Assembly: GCA_902594875.1 (NCBI GenBank)
Contig: CACJNU010000009.1
Span: forward strand, 1 to 60,483
Direction of reading: 5' to 3'
DNA: 60,483 nt
DNA from: an uncultured Prochlorococcus sp.
GTDB taxonomy: Bacteria; Cyanobacteriota; Cyanobacteriia; PCC-6307; Cyanobiaceae
This document shows, piece after piece, positions 34,183 to 43,562 of the stretch. Each line of letters begins with the position of its first letter. The stretch's first letter is position 1. Made by a program: the position numbers and the translations under genes. The notes under the pieces were generated by a model. That model was not told the DNA's origin. It made no database searches and saw only the letters and a program-made list of their open reading frames with translations.

Positions 34183-35602
34183 GATCCTTTAATTCTCCAA
34201 TCAAATCATTCAGTACCTTTTTTGCATCACCAAAGACCATTGAGGTATTTGGCAGATCAAATAAATCATTTTTTATTCCGGAGTAACCTGCACTCATACC
34301 ACGTTTAATTACAAATACTGTTCTTGCTTCCTGCACATCAAGAACTGGCATGCCATATAAAGGAGAAGAGCTATCATTTTTAGCTTGAGGATTAACCACA
34401 TCATTTGCTCCTAATACTAAAACAACATCCGTCGCTGGAAAATCAGGATTTACAACGTCCATCTCTTTAAGTTGTTCGTAAGGAACATCTGCTTCTGCTA
34501 AAAGTACATTCATATGTCCAGGCATCCTCCCTGCTACAGGATGAATTGCGTAAACAACTTCAATACCATTTTGCTCTAGTTTTTTTGTCACTTCCCTTAA
34601 AGTATGTTGAGCTTGTGCTACTGCCAGACCATAACCAGGAACAATAATTACCTTGTTGGCTGCCTCTAAAGTCAATGCGCATTCTTCAACACTGCAAGAA
34701 GTTATATTTGTATATTCTCCGGAACCAGAAGAGGCTGTACTTTGTGCAGATAAAGATCCTCCAAAAAGAACTGAGACCAATGATCTATTCATACCCTTGC
34801 ACATTACTTGAGTAAGTATTAGACCTGCCGCTCCAACCATTGCGCCTGCTACTATCAAAAGCTGACTATCTACAACGAAACCTGCTGCTGCTGCTGCAAT
34901 CCCTGAATAGCTATTTAACAAAGATATAACGACTGGCATATCAGCTCCACCAATTGGCAAAGTAACTCCAATACCTAATAAAGAAGAAACTATAACTAAA
35001 AGCCAAATAGAACTTGTATTGCCGTTTATCAAATCAAAAAAGGCTATCAAGGAAGCAACTGCAAAAACAATATTTACAAAATGTCTAACTTTGCTCTGAG
35101 TCCATCCTGGAGTTGATAACCAACCCTGTAACTTTGCCATCGCCACGATTGAACCTGTGAAAGTTATGGCACCAACGAATATAGAAACAGATATTGAAAC
35201 TTCGTTAATCAGTGACTTAAAAAAATCAAGATTTTCTACACTATTAGAAATAGGGAAAATAGCTACTCCTAAGGCCACTAGAAGTGATGACATTCCTCCA
35301 CAACCATTGAACAATGCAACTGTTTCAGGCATAGAGGTCATAGGTACTTTTTTTGCAAGAATTGCTCCGAATAAACTACCTATGATTGATCCAATTATTA
35401 TCCAAATCCAAGACTGAATAGCAATTCCAGAAGTGCCTAAATAATAAGAAAGTAATCCTACTACTGATAGCGACATTGCAAATGCAGCTAATCTATTGGC
35501 ATCCCTAGCTGATTTTACTTTTGACAATCCTTTTATTCCCAAAGCCAGTAAAAGTACTGCTAGAAGGTCAATAACGAATTTAATGATTACAGGTAGATTC
35601 AT
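34163..35602 (-). CDS. pntB: NAD(P) transhydrogenase subunit beta
   Basis: 479 aa. Eight to nine membrane helices in the N-terminal two thirds, then the soluble NADP(H)-binding domain III: VIIVPGYGLAVAQAQHTL, HPVAGRMPGHMNVLLAEADV, VLGANDVVNP and KRGMSAGYSGIKNDLF. Couples proton flow to hydride transfer from NADH to NADP+. Lies in an operon pntA1-pntA2-pntB with spacings of 12 and 8 bp. Confidence 0.97.
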   Translation of the reverse strand: MNLPVIIKFVIDLLAVLLLALGIKGLSKVKSARDANRLAAFAMSLSVVGLLSYYLGTSGIAIQSWIWIIIGSIIGSLFGAILAKKVPMTSMPETVALFNGCGGMSSLLVALGVAIFPISNSVENLDFFKSLINEVSISVSIFVGAITFTGSIVAMAKLQGWLSTPGWTQSKVRHFVNIVFAVASLIAFFDLINGNTSSIWLLVIVSSLLGIGVTLPIGGADMPVVISLLNSYSGIAAAAAGFVVDSQLLIVAGAMVGAAGLILTQVMCKGMNRSLVSVLFGGSLSAQSTASSGSGEYTNITSCSVEECALTLEAANKVIIVPGYGLAVAQAQHTLREVTKKLEQNGIEVVYAIHPVAGRMPGHMNVLLAEADVPYEQLKEMDVVNPDFPATDVVLVLGANDVVNPQAKNDSSSPLYGMPVLDVQEARTVFVIKRGMSAGYSGIKNDLFDLPNTSMVFGDAKKVLNDLIGELKDLGVGEK

Positions 35603-35610
35603 TTTAAAAA

Positions 35611-35904
35611 TTACTTCTTATTGGATGGTTTACGACTAAACATCGCGAGCATTCGATCAGTTACAAAGAAACCGCCTACAACGTTGAAAAGAGCAAATCC
35701 AAGAGAAACTGAACCAATGATTAAAAGTGGTACGTTACCTTCTGCTTTTACAATTAAAGTCAAGGCTGCAAGCATCGTTATTCCCGAAATTGCATTTGCT
35801 CCACTCATTAGAGGTGTGTGAAGAGTGGGAGGAACTTTTCCAATTAACTCGAGGCCTAATAAACTACCAAGTAAAAGAACCCAAAGAAGACTTATAAAAG
35901 ACAT
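35611..35904 (-). CDS. pntA2: NAD(P) transhydrogenase subunit alpha, membrane part
   Basis: 97 aa. Helices LWVLLLGSLLGLELIGKVPP and HTPLMSGANAISGITMLAAL; the SGANAISG segment is a conserved proton-channel piece. Separate gene for the membrane portion of alpha, as in cyanobacteria with split PntA. Confidence 0.95.
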   Translation of the reverse strand: MSFISLLWVLLLGSLLGLELIGKVPPTLHTPLMSGANAISGITMLAALTLIVKAEGNVPLLIIGSVSLGFALFNVVGGFFVTDRMLAMFSRKPSNKK

Positions 35905-35916
35905 AATTTTAAAACC

Positions 35917-37047
35917 TCAATTTTCAAAAACTTTATTTTGAAGAATAACTCCTTCGTCGCTTAATAAACATCCAGAAATGAGTTCATCCTCTTTATCTAA
36001 TTTAATTAGACCATCTTTTATAAATGGTGTAATCAAAGATGTTAAGTTCTTAGCATAAAGTGAACTTGCATCATAAGGAACTGAAGAGGGTAATTCTCCC
36101 GCTCCTATAAGTTTTACCCCATCTTTGATAATAGTTTCATTTGATTTTGTCCCTTCGCAGTTCCCTCCCTGAGAAACTGCTAAATCAATAACTACTGCTC
36201 CAGGCCTCATTTTTTTAATCATGGGTGAGTCTATTAAAACAGGGGCCTTTTTACCTAGAACTTGCGCAGTACATATAGCAACATCAGCTTCAGATAAATA
36301 TTTAGTTAAAGTTACCTTCTGTTTTGAGAGGAATTCGGGTGTTACAGCTTTTGCATAACCTCCTGCCTCTCCTGGCTTTTCCTCAACTTCAGGAAGTTCT
36401 ATAAATCTTGCTCCGAGGGACTCTACTTGTTCTTTAACAGCAGGTCTAATATCAGATACAAATACTATTGCTCCAAGTCTTTTTGCTGTGGCAACTGCCT
36501 GTAATCCTGCAACGCCTCCACCTAGAACCACTACTTTGGCAGGTTGGACTGTCCCAGCTGCAGTCATAAGCATTGGGAAATATCTATCTAACTCACTTGC
36601 AGCCAAAAGAACTGCTTTATATCCAGCAATATTGGCCTGTGAAGAAAGAACATCAGAAGATTGAGCTCTACTAATCCTCGGAAGCAATTCTAGTGATAAA
36701 GCTGAAATCTTATTACTATTTATTATCCTTAGAAGTTCCTTATTACCATATGGGTTAAGAAGACCTAGAAGAACAGCACCTTTCTTTAACTTAGTTAAAT
36801 TATCCTCTGATGGAGTTTGAACACAAAATATTAAGTCCGCTTCACCCCAAATTTTTTGATCTAAGTTAGATATTATTGTTCCGCCCGATTCTTCATATGA
36901 TAAGTCACTAAATCCTGATAATTTTCCTGCTGAACTTTCAATATAAACATCACATCCAAGGCTTTTTAATTTCTTTACCGCTTCTGGTGTAGCTGAAACT
37001 CTCCTTTCACCAGAGCTTGTTTCGGAAGGAATAAGTATCTTTGTCAA
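35917..37047 (-). CDS. pntA1: NAD(P) transhydrogenase subunit alpha, NAD-binding part
   Basis: 376 aa. Alanine-dehydrogenase-like fold; ERRVSATPEAVKKLKSLGCD at the N terminus, Rossmann motif VVVLGGGVAGLQAVATAKRL near residue 177 and the mobile-loop VEEKPGEAGGYAK. First gene of the pnt operon; divergent from the 37175 gene, with 127 bp in between. Confidence 0.97.
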   Translation of the reverse strand: MTKILIPSETSSGERRVSATPEAVKKLKSLGCDVYIESSAGKLSGFSDLSYEESGGTIISNLDQKIWGEADLIFCVQTPSEDNLTKLKKGAVLLGLLNPYGNKELLRIINSNKISALSLELLPRISRAQSSDVLSSQANIAGYKAVLLAASELDRYFPMLMTAAGTVQPAKVVVLGGGVAGLQAVATAKRLGAIVFVSDIRPAVKEQVESLGARFIELPEVEEKPGEAGGYAKAVTPEFLSKQKVTLTKYLSEADVAICTAQVLGKKAPVLIDSPMIKKMRPGAVVIDLAVSQGGNCEGTKSNETIIKDGVKLIGAGELPSSVPYDASSLYAKNLTSLITPFIKDGLIKLDKEDELISGCLLSDEGVILQNKVFEN

Positions 37048-37174
37048 TTTATTTATTTTTTTAACATACTAAATATAAATTGAAGAAAGTCAAAAGTCTT
37101 GGTTTTTTGTTAAAAATATATTTTCTTTTCTTTAAAAAATAGCTATCTAGAATATATAAGTACTAAATAATCCA

Positions 37175-37753
37175 ATGAGTATAAAAGCAATCGAATGTCC
37201 TGATGGAGTGTGCCACAGTCATCATGGTGGTCATGCTGTTCCAAGGCAAGCTATGCAGAAAAATCTAGAAAAGCATGGCAAAAACTGGTGCGAGAAATTA
37301 GCAGAGAGAATTTATGAAATGTCAGTTGATACTTATTCACAGACAGTCATGCCCAGTCTCCACTCGGCAGGTTGGCAAAGAAGACATTTAGATTGGGAAT
37401 TTAAGCTGGCAGAAAATGATTCTGAACCTGATGAAGCTCTTGTTGAAGGAATTATTAATGCCACAGAAAGCTTTCTAAGGAGTAGTGAAGTTCATCGATT
37501 ATTTATTCAAGAATTAGTTCAGGGCACATTCGAGGAAGCAAATGATAAAAAAATAATTTCTAAAGCAATAAAATCTATCATTGAAGAAGAAATTGTTAGT
37601 TCACTAAGAGAAAAAAAAGAAACTCTTTTAAAAAAAATATCCGCAAAATTAATATCAGAAGAAAAAGTTAGCGAGGAACTTGCAATAAATTCAGCTAAAG
37701 AGGGTTTTGAGGAAGTTGAAAGGCTACTTGCAAATCACAGCGAGGCAGTTTAA
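37175..37753 (+). CDS. Conserved hypothetical protein (192 aa)
   Basis: ATG start. N terminus rich in His and Cys (CPDGVCHSHHGGHAVPRQAM), then SVDTYSQTVMPSLHSAGWQR, and a long helical C-terminal half (about residues 100-180) with charged heptads. Soluble. The His/Cys start might hold a metal. I know similar proteins only from marine cyanobacteria; no function is known. Confidence 0.7.
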   Translation: MSIKAIECPDGVCHSHHGGHAVPRQAMQKNLEKHGKNWCEKLAERIYEMSVDTYSQTVMPSLHSAGWQRRHLDWEFKLAENDSEPDEALVEGIINATESFLRSSEVHRLFIQELVQGTFEEANDKKIISKAIKSIIEEEIVSSLREKKETLLKKISAKLISEEKVSEELAINSAKEGFEEVERLLANHSEAV

Positions 37754-37907
37754 CTCTTTTTCTTTATATTTTCTTTATAATTCACCCAAAAATTGGCCCA
37801 AATATAAATTAAAGATTAAATTATTGTTTTGAAGTACAAAGTTGTAACTTATTAGACAATACATAGGTTACTTGATGTGTTTATCTATATACAACTTAAA
37901 TCTTTCA

Positions 37908-38132
37908 ATGGACCATTTCATTAGAAAAAGGATCGACATAGCGGCCTGTTGGGCAACTAATAGAATTTCTGCAATGGATACTTTAGAAAGGTATGAAGAC
38001 AGTTATGCAATCGCAGAAGAATTCAGAGAGTGGATATTACATATTGGAGAAAAGAATGAAAATTTAAAAGATTCTGTTTTAAACTTCCCAAAGGAATTAA
38101 AAAAGTTATTAGACCAAAAAGTCAACGATTGA
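37908..38132 (+). CDS. Conserved small protein (74 aa)
   Basis: Start taken at the ATG of MDHFIRKRIDIAACWATNR; in-frame TTG at 37872 would add 12 residues. Helical, with DTLERYEDSYAIAEEFREWI and a Leu/Lys-rich end. Soluble; no domain assigned. Followed by 79 bp and the NTRC gene. Confidence 0.55.
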   Translation: MDHFIRKRIDIAACWATNRISAMDTLERYEDSYAIAEEFREWILHIGEKNENLKDSVLNFPKELKKLLDQKVND

Positions 38133-38211
38133 GTAATAAATCTATCGAGTGAAATCCGCCCTACATTATTTGGGTTAGTTTATTATTATTAACAGTGAAA
38201 TTAGCAAAAAA

Positions 38212-39588
38212 ATGGAAAATAACGAGAAGTTTTCAAACGTAGAAAATGTTGTAATTATAGGTTCGGGCCCTGCAGGTTACACCGCTGCCATATATGCCGC
38301 ACGTGCAAATCTTCAACCATTACTTGTAACAGGATTTAATTCTGGTGGAATTCCTGGGGGGCAACTAATGACTACAACATTTGTTGAAAATTATCCAGGT
38401 TTCCCAGATGGAGTTCTGGGTCCTGAATTGATGGATCTAATGAAGGCTCAAGCAGAAAGATGGGGCACTAATTTATACGAAAGTGATGTAGTCTCAATTA
38501 ATACCGATTCACATCCCTTTGAATTAAAAACTTTAGAAGGAACTATAAAATCTAACTCAATTATTATTGCAACTGGAGCAAGTGCAAATAGGTTAGGCGT
38601 AATTAATGAAGATAAATTCTGGAGTAAAGGAATAAGTGCTTGTGCAATATGTGATGGAGCCACCCCACAATTTAGAGATGAAGAATTAGCTGTTATTGGA
38701 GGGGGCGACTCTGCTTGTGAAGAAGCAGCATATCTCACAAAGTATGGAAGCAAAGTGCATTTGATTGTTCGATCAGAAAAATTAAGAGCTAGCGCAGCAA
38801 TGGTTGATAGAGTAAAAGCTAATCCAAAGATAGAAATTCATTGGAACACAAAAGTTGATAAAGCGGATGGTACTGAATGGCTTGAGAGAATAGAAACTAT
38901 TCACTCTCAAGAAGGTAAAGGGGAAATCAATATAAAAGGTCTTTTTTACGCGATAGGGCACACACCTAATACGAAATTCTTAGACAACAAAATTGATTTA
39001 GATAATAAAGGCTATATTGCTTGCAAATCAGGAAGGCCAGAAACATCTATTGAAGGCATCTTTGCTGCAGGAGATGTTGTTGATTCTGAGTGGAGACAAG
39101 GAGTTACCGCTGCAGGAACTGGATGCATGGCAGCATTAGCTACTGAAAGATGGCTAGCAGAGAAAAACTTAGCAAAAACTATAGTTAGAGAAACACCAGA
39201 ACCAGAAAAAAAGCTTAATTCATCAGATTTTAATGAAGAAGAAGTTAATGAAGATACTTTCGATTCAAATTCTGAATGGCAAAAAGGCAGTTATGCATTA
39301 AGAAAACTTTATCACGAGAGTAAAAAACCTATCTTAGTAATTTTTAGTTCCCCTAGTTGCGGTCCATGTCATGTTTTGAAACCTCAGTTAAAAAGGGTAA
39401 TTAAAGAACTTGATGGTGCAGTTCTTGGCGTTGAAATAGATATTGATAAAGATCAAGATATTGCAAAACAAGCTGGTATTAATGGCACGCCTACAGTTCA
39501 ACTTTTTAAAGAAAAATTATTAAAAAAACAATGGCAAGGTGTTAAACAAAGAAGTGAGTTTAAAGAAGCAATAAAAAATATTATCTAA
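38212..39588 (+). CDS. trxB: NADPH-thioredoxin reductase with fused thioredoxin (NTRC type)
   Basis: 458 aa. FAD-binding GSGPAGYTAAIYAARANLQP; redox-active CAIC at residues 144-147; NADPH-binding GGGDSACEEAAYLTKYGS; C-terminal thioredoxin domain with SPSCGPCHVLKP (CGPC at 383-386). The fusion supplies thiol reducing power from NADPH, independent of ferredoxin, and is known to reduce 2-Cys peroxiredoxin in photosynthetic organisms. Linker about residues 330-360 is acidic. Confidence 0.96.
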   Translation: MENNEKFSNVENVVIIGSGPAGYTAAIYAARANLQPLLVTGFNSGGIPGGQLMTTTFVENYPGFPDGVLGPELMDLMKAQAERWGTNLYESDVVSINTDSHPFELKTLEGTIKSNSIIIATGASANRLGVINEDKFWSKGISACAICDGATPQFRDEELAVIGGGDSACEEAAYLTKYGSKVHLIVRSEKLRASAAMVDRVKANPKIEIHWNTKVDKADGTEWLERIETIHSQEGKGEINIKGLFYAIGHTPNTKFLDNKIDLDNKGYIACKSGRPETSIEGIFAAGDVVDSEWRQGVTAAGTGCMAALATERWLAEKNLAKTIVRETPEPEKKLNSSDFNEEEVNEDTFDSNSEWQKGSYALRKLYHESKKPILVIFSSPSCGPCHVLKPQLKRVIKELDGAVLGVEIDIDKDQDIAKQAGINGTPTVQLFKEKLLKKQWQGVKQRSEFKEAIKNII

Positions 39589-39597
39589 ATTAACTTT

Positions 39598-39864
39598 TTA
39601 TTTATTATTTCTCTTGGGATTATTTTTATTAGTAGTAGGTCTAGCACCGCCTGCATTCCTCTCTCTATAAGTTATCCTCCCTCTAGAAAGATCATAAGGA
39701 CTTATCTCAACTAACACTTTGTCTCCAGCTAATAATTTAATTCTAAATTTAGTCAATTTACCTGCAGCTCGACATAAACATTGATGCCCTTCAGGTTGTT
39801 CTAAGGTAACCAAATAAAATCCATTCCCCTGTTCTTTTTCTATCACACCTGAAGTTTCAATCAT
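39598..39864 (-). CDS. infA: Translation initiation factor IF-1
   Basis: 88 aa from the ATG at 39864. S1/OB-fold core: GVIEKEQGNGFYLVTLEQPE, AAGKLTKFRIKLLAGDKVLV and ISPYDLSRGRITYRERNAGG, with a basic C-terminal tail (RPTTNKNNPKRNN). Binds the A-site of the 30S subunit during initiation. Convergent with NTRC, with 9 bp between stops. Confidence 0.93.
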   Translation of the reverse strand: MIETSGVIEKEQGNGFYLVTLEQPEGHQCLCRAAGKLTKFRIKLLAGDKVLVEISPYDLSRGRITYRERNAGGARPTTNKNNPKRNNK

Positions 39865-39956
39865 CAATTAATCTTTTACTAAGTACATATTATCAGAAAA
39901 AGATTGGCCAAAATTGATTTAAAAAAAATTACATACGTAAAAATATGCAATTCAAT

Positions 39957-40169
39957 TCAAATTGAAAATTTAATTTCATTTATTATTTGTAGTTGTCCAT
40001 AGTAAAAATTTGCTTTCGCAATTTTTTCAGAATCTTCTAATTGATCAAAAAAAACAAACCCAAGGCTTTCCCATAATGAAGATCCGCAAACATTATTCAA
40101 TTCATTTTTTGCTTCTTTTGCAAAATTATCTAGCTTTCGTTCAAGGTTTTTAGACTTAGAAACAGACAT
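39957..40169 (-). CDS. Small hypothetical protein (70 aa)
   Basis: ATG start. Basic N-terminal helix (KSKNLERKLDNFAKEAKNEL), one Cys (NNVCGSSLWES), then FFDQLEDSEKIAKANFYYGQ. Soluble; function unknown. Small insertion between infA and ycf39. Confidence 0.5.
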   Translation of the reverse strand: MSVSKSKNLERKLDNFAKEAKNELNNVCGSSLWESLGFVFFDQLEDSEKIAKANFYYGQLQIINEIKFSI

Positions 40170-40227
40170 AGGTTAAATAAAATTTTAATATAGTACAAAT
40201 ATACTATCTAATTCTAAAATTGCAATA

Positions 40228-41190
40228 TTAAAAAGGTAATCTCTTTTTTTCTTCAATATTAAGATCTGCTTCCATTTCCCTTAATCTTTTAAGTATTTGT
40301 TGATAGTACTCCTTTATGTAACTTTCTAGTGAGGTCATATCCTCTTTTTTAAGTTCCAATATTTCGTAAGTTTTACTCATGTCAGCATCTAATGTTTCAC
40401 CACTACTAGTTACTTCAGCAAAAGCCAATCGCTCAGCAACATTAAGAGAATCTTGGAAAAAGGAAACTACTTTTTGTGTGACACTAATAAGAAAGGGGGA
40501 AACTCTAAAAATTTTCGCCTTTTTTTCACTAAATTTTTCACATAAAGATATAACTTCATTTGAATCCCATGCTTTAGGGCCAACTAATGGCAATGTTGTT
40601 CTGTGCGTTTTTGGATTATTTACTGCTGCTACAACAACTTTCGCCATGTCTTGAGTATTCATATAAGCAATTTTAGTTGGAGTCCCACTCATCCACACTG
40701 CTTGACTATCTAAGATTGGGATTGCGAATTGACCAATAACTCCTTGCATAAAGGCTGCACATTTGAAGATTGTATAGTCTAAATCAGATTTTTCAAGAAG
40801 TTTTTCAGTGCAAAATTTAATGTCCATTAAAGGAACATTTCTAAACTTTTCTGTTAGGAGAATAGAAAGAAATATTACCCTTTTTACGTTTAAAGATTCG
40901 CAAGAATTGAATAAGTTTAGTTTTCCATCCCAATCAATTTCATAAATACTTTTAGGATCATCTGGCCTACTAGTAGCTGCATCAATAACAACTTCAATAT
41001 CTTGCAATGCATATTCGATATCAGAAGAATTTAATAAATTACCTTTTGTTAGCTCACAACCCCATTCTTGTAGAAAGGAAGCTTTTCTTGGATTTCTTAC
41101 AAAGCATCTTACTTCATGTCCATCTTCTATAGCTTGCTTTGCTATTTGTCTACCAAGTGTCCCTGTTGCTCCTACTAAAAGAATCTTCAT
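40228..41190 (-). CDS. ycf39: Ycf39-like atypical short-chain dehydrogenase (photosystem II assembly)
   Basis: 320 aa. NAD(P)-binding GATGTLGRQIAKQAI at residues 7-21; RCFVRNPRKASFLQEWGCEL; DLDYTIFKCAAFMQGVIGQ. The catalytic YxxxK is not obvious, as in the Ycf39/HCF244 group. In other cyanobacteria Ycf39 forms a complex with Hlips and helps insert chlorophyll into new D1; the many hli genes here make that link relevant. Downstream neighbour of petM on the same strand. Confidence 0.9.
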   Translation of the reverse strand: MKILLVGATGTLGRQIAKQAIEDGHEVRCFVRNPRKASFLQEWGCELTKGNLLNSSDIEYALQDIEVVIDAATSRPDDPKSIYEIDWDGKLNLFNSCESLNVKRVIFLSILLTEKFRNVPLMDIKFCTEKLLEKSDLDYTIFKCAAFMQGVIGQFAIPILDSQAVWMSGTPTKIAYMNTQDMAKVVVAAVNNPKTHRTTLPLVGPKAWDSNEVISLCEKFSEKKAKIFRVSPFLISVTQKVVSFFQDSLNVAERLAFAEVTSSGETLDADMSKTYEILELKKEDMTSLESYIKEYYQQILKRLREMEADLNIEEKKRLPF

Positions 41191-41247
41191 AATTAAGATT
41201 TACTTAACTTTAAGACCATAACTCAAATTGTGATGTATCCGTGAGAA

Positions 41248-41346
41248 TCAGTCTCCTTGAAACTTTAATAACAAAGCTCCACCAACTAATCCTATTGGTA
41301 TCAGTATCCAAAAAACTGCTGCAATACTAAAAATTTCTTTAGCCAT
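41248..41346 (-). CDS. petM: Cytochrome b6-f complex subunit PetM
   Basis: 32 aa, too short for routine ORF calling. [20 protein letters not shown] and [12 protein letters not shown] match PetM closely: one membrane helix and a C-terminal QGD. A small structural subunit of the b6-f complex. Divergent from the alpha/beta hydrolase at 41440. Confidence 0.92.
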
Positions 41347-41439
41347 AGTAAAATTAAATGATTACTATAATTTACATTCAAAATACATTTATTTGTTAAA
41401 AATGTAGATAATTCAAATATCTTGAAAATTTTTGAATAT

Positions 41440-42381
41440 ATGAATAATAATTTTAAAAAAAGTATAAACATTCCTAATTACTGGAATTGGAATGGTTTTA
41501 AAATTTGTTGGAGTGTTACAGGCGAAGAAAATGAGATTCCGATTATCTTTCTCCATGGATTTGGAGCAAGTCGAAAACATTGGAGAAACAATTTAGAGTA
41601 TTTTGCGAAAAAGAATTTTGCCTCCTATTCTTTGGATTTAATAGGATTTGGAGATTCAGATCAACCTGGGATTAGACAAATTGGAAAATTAAATAATAAG
41701 ATTTGGTGCGATCAAGTAAAAGACTTTATTGCTCAGGTAATAAGACCAAAGAATTCTGGGAAAGTAATTCTTATTGGCAATTCCCTTGGATCACTAGTTG
41801 CTTTAACATGTGCTGTTTCATTAGAGGATCAGATTGCAACAGTTATTGCATCGCCTTTGCCAGATCAAATTCAAGAAGATAAAAAGTCCTTAACAAAAAA
41901 ATCATCACTTAAGAAATTTCAAGATAGATTCATAACAATATTTTTTTTGTTTTTCCCTTTGGAGATTATTTTATTTTTAATAACTAAATTAGGGGTTATT
42001 AAACTGGGACTAAATTCTGCCTATTACAAAAAAGATAATATTGATCGCGAACTAATAGATTTGGTAACAAAACCAGTTTTAAGGAGAACTTCAGCTAGAT
42101 CATTAAGAGCAATGTGTATTGGAATGTCTTCTAGAGATGAAAAATTTAAAGCTTCTCACCTTTTGAGAAAACTTAGCGCCTCAAAAAAAGTTCCTTTTTT
42201 ATTGATTTGGGGCGAAAAAGATAATTTCATACCTTTGTTTGTTGGTAAAAAGATTGCAAATTTCCATAGATGGGTAAAATTAAAAATAGTATCCAATTCA
42301 GGGCATTGTATCCATGATGAAGACCCTTCAGTATTCAATAGAATTTCTTATGAATGGATTAGAGATTTAAAAACCTTTTAA
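41440..42381 (+). CDS. Alpha/beta hydrolase
   Basis: 313 aa from the ATG at 41440 (a TTG at 41422 is also in frame). Oxyanion motif IIFLHGFGASRKHW, nucleophile elbow LIGNSLGSLVAL, acid in WGEKDNFIPL and His in VSNSGHCIHDEDP. A cap insertion about residues 150-200 is hydrophobic (FFLFFPLEIILFLITK). Similar chloroplast and cyanobacterial hydrolases act on esters or pigment side groups; substrate unknown. ilvN starts 3 bp after the stop. Confidence 0.88.
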   Translation: MNNNFKKSINIPNYWNWNGFKICWSVTGEENEIPIIFLHGFGASRKHWRNNLEYFAKKNFASYSLDLIGFGDSDQPGIRQIGKLNNKIWCDQVKDFIAQVIRPKNSGKVILIGNSLGSLVALTCAVSLEDQIATVIASPLPDQIQEDKKSLTKKSSLKKFQDRFITIFFLFFPLEIILFLITKLGVIKLGLNSAYYKKDNIDRELIDLVTKPVLRRTSARSLRAMCIGMSSRDEKFKASHLLRKLSASKKVPFLLIWGEKDNFIPLFVGKKIANFHRWVKLKIVSNSGHCIHDEDPSVFNRISYEWIRDLKTF

Positions 42382-42384
42382 AAT

Positions 42385-42909
42385 ATGAAACATACATTAT
42401 CAGTTCTTGTAGAAGATGAATCTGGAGCCTTGAGTAGAATCTCAGGTCTCTTTGCTAGGAGGGGATTCAACATAGATAGCCTTGCCGTTGGACCTGCAGA
42501 ATCTAAAGGGATTTCAAGGTTAACAATGGTAGTAGAGGGTGATGATGAAACTCTTCAACAAATGACTAAACAACTTAATAAGTTATTTAATGTTCTGGGA
42601 GTTGTAGATTTTACTAATCTCGCAGCTGTTGAAAGGGAATTGATGTTACTTAAAGTTTCATCGAAAGAGGATACTAGGAGTAATATCCTTGATATAGTAC
42701 AGATTTTCCGTGCAAAAGTTGTTGATGTATCAGATATGGCCTTAACTCTCGAGGTAGTTGGAGATCCTGGGAAATTAGTTGCTCTAGAGAAATTACTCGA
42801 GCCATACGGCATCCTTGAAATAGCGAGAACTGGTAAGGTAGCTCTTAAACGCTCTTCAGGAGTTAATACAGAAATGTTGAAAATAAATAAATATTCTCTA
42901 GAAATTTAA
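42385..42909 (+). CDS. ilvN: Acetolactate synthase small (regulatory) subunit
   Basis: 174 aa. N-terminal ACT domain ([35 protein letters not shown]), then a second domain ([20 protein letters not shown] and [20 protein letters not shown]). Binds valine for feedback inhibition and activates the large subunit in branched-chain amino acid synthesis. Sits 3 bp behind the hydrolase; overlaps the cyclophilin stop by four bases on the opposite strand. Confidence 0.95.
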   Translation: MKHTLSVLVEDESGALSRISGLFARRGFNIDSLAVGPAESKGISRLTMVVEGDDETLQQMTKQLNKLFNVLGVVDFTNLAAVERELMLLKVSSKEDTRSNILDIVQIFRAKVVDVSDMALTLEVVGDPGKLVALEKLLEPYGILEIARTGKVALKRSSGVNTEMLKINKYSLEI

Positions 42910-43562
42910 TTAGATATCTGGATTGTCTTGATGTAGTCTTCTTTATTGATTTTTTCGAGTACGTCTAATCCTTTAATAATCTTCCCAAAAATCGAATATC
43001 TTCCATCTAGTTCTGGAATATTAGTAGTTACAAAAAAGAATTCAGTAGACGAAGACTTATTCTTACCACTTTTAACCATAGCGATTGATCCACTCTCAAA
43101 AGTATTAACTAAATTTACTGTTTCACTAGGATTTTTTATTTGATAGTTATATCTTGGTTTTATTTCTTCTTTGAATTTTATTTCTAAAGGTATTGTTGGA
43201 CTTGTCTTATTCAGGTTTTGTTTTCGTTCTGTATAAGATTTATTTTCTGGATTAACGCCGCCATGAATAAACCTTATTTGGGGATGATTTATTATTTTAT
43301 AAAATTTTTTATTTTCATAAATATTATTGTCTATGTTTTCCAGAAAATTTGATACTGTTACTGGGTTATCTTTACCAAATAATTTTACCTCAAAATCACC
43401 TTTTGAAGTTTTAAAATAAACTACTTTATTACTCTGAATACAACTAAATTTGAGTTTTTGGCAGTAATAATTTGAATCAATCTTATTTTTATAACTACAA
43501 GCTTGAACCAAAAACAAAACCTGTATAAAAGATAATGTTTTTAAAAAATATTTTTTTTTTAT
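42906..43562 (-). CDS. Cyclophilin-type peptidyl-prolyl isomerase, lipoprotein-like, apparent AUA start
   Basis: Cyclophilin core: [80 protein letters not shown]. The frame extends upstream to a signal-like [21 protein letters not shown] (Cys as lipid-attachment site), but the codon at the expected start is ATA (43562-43560), not ATG. GGAGG lies 7 bases before it, good ribosome-binding spacing. The upstream ycf4 ends ATAA across this codon; G instead of A would give both ATG and a TGA stop. Alternative starts are TTG codons at 43517 or 43523. Likely periplasmic or thylakoid-lumen folding helper. Confidence 0.75.
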   Translation of the reverse strand: MKKKYFLKTLSFIQVLFLVQACSYKNKIDSNYYCQKLKFSCIQSNKVVYFKTSKGDFEVKLFGKDNPVTVSNFLENIDNNIYENKKFYKIINHPQIRFIHGGVNPENKSYTERKQNLNKTSPTIPLEIKFKEEIKPRYNYQIKNPSETVNLVNTFESGSIAMVKSGKNKSSSTEFFFVTTNIPELDGRYSIFGKIIKGLDVLEKINKEDYIKTIQISN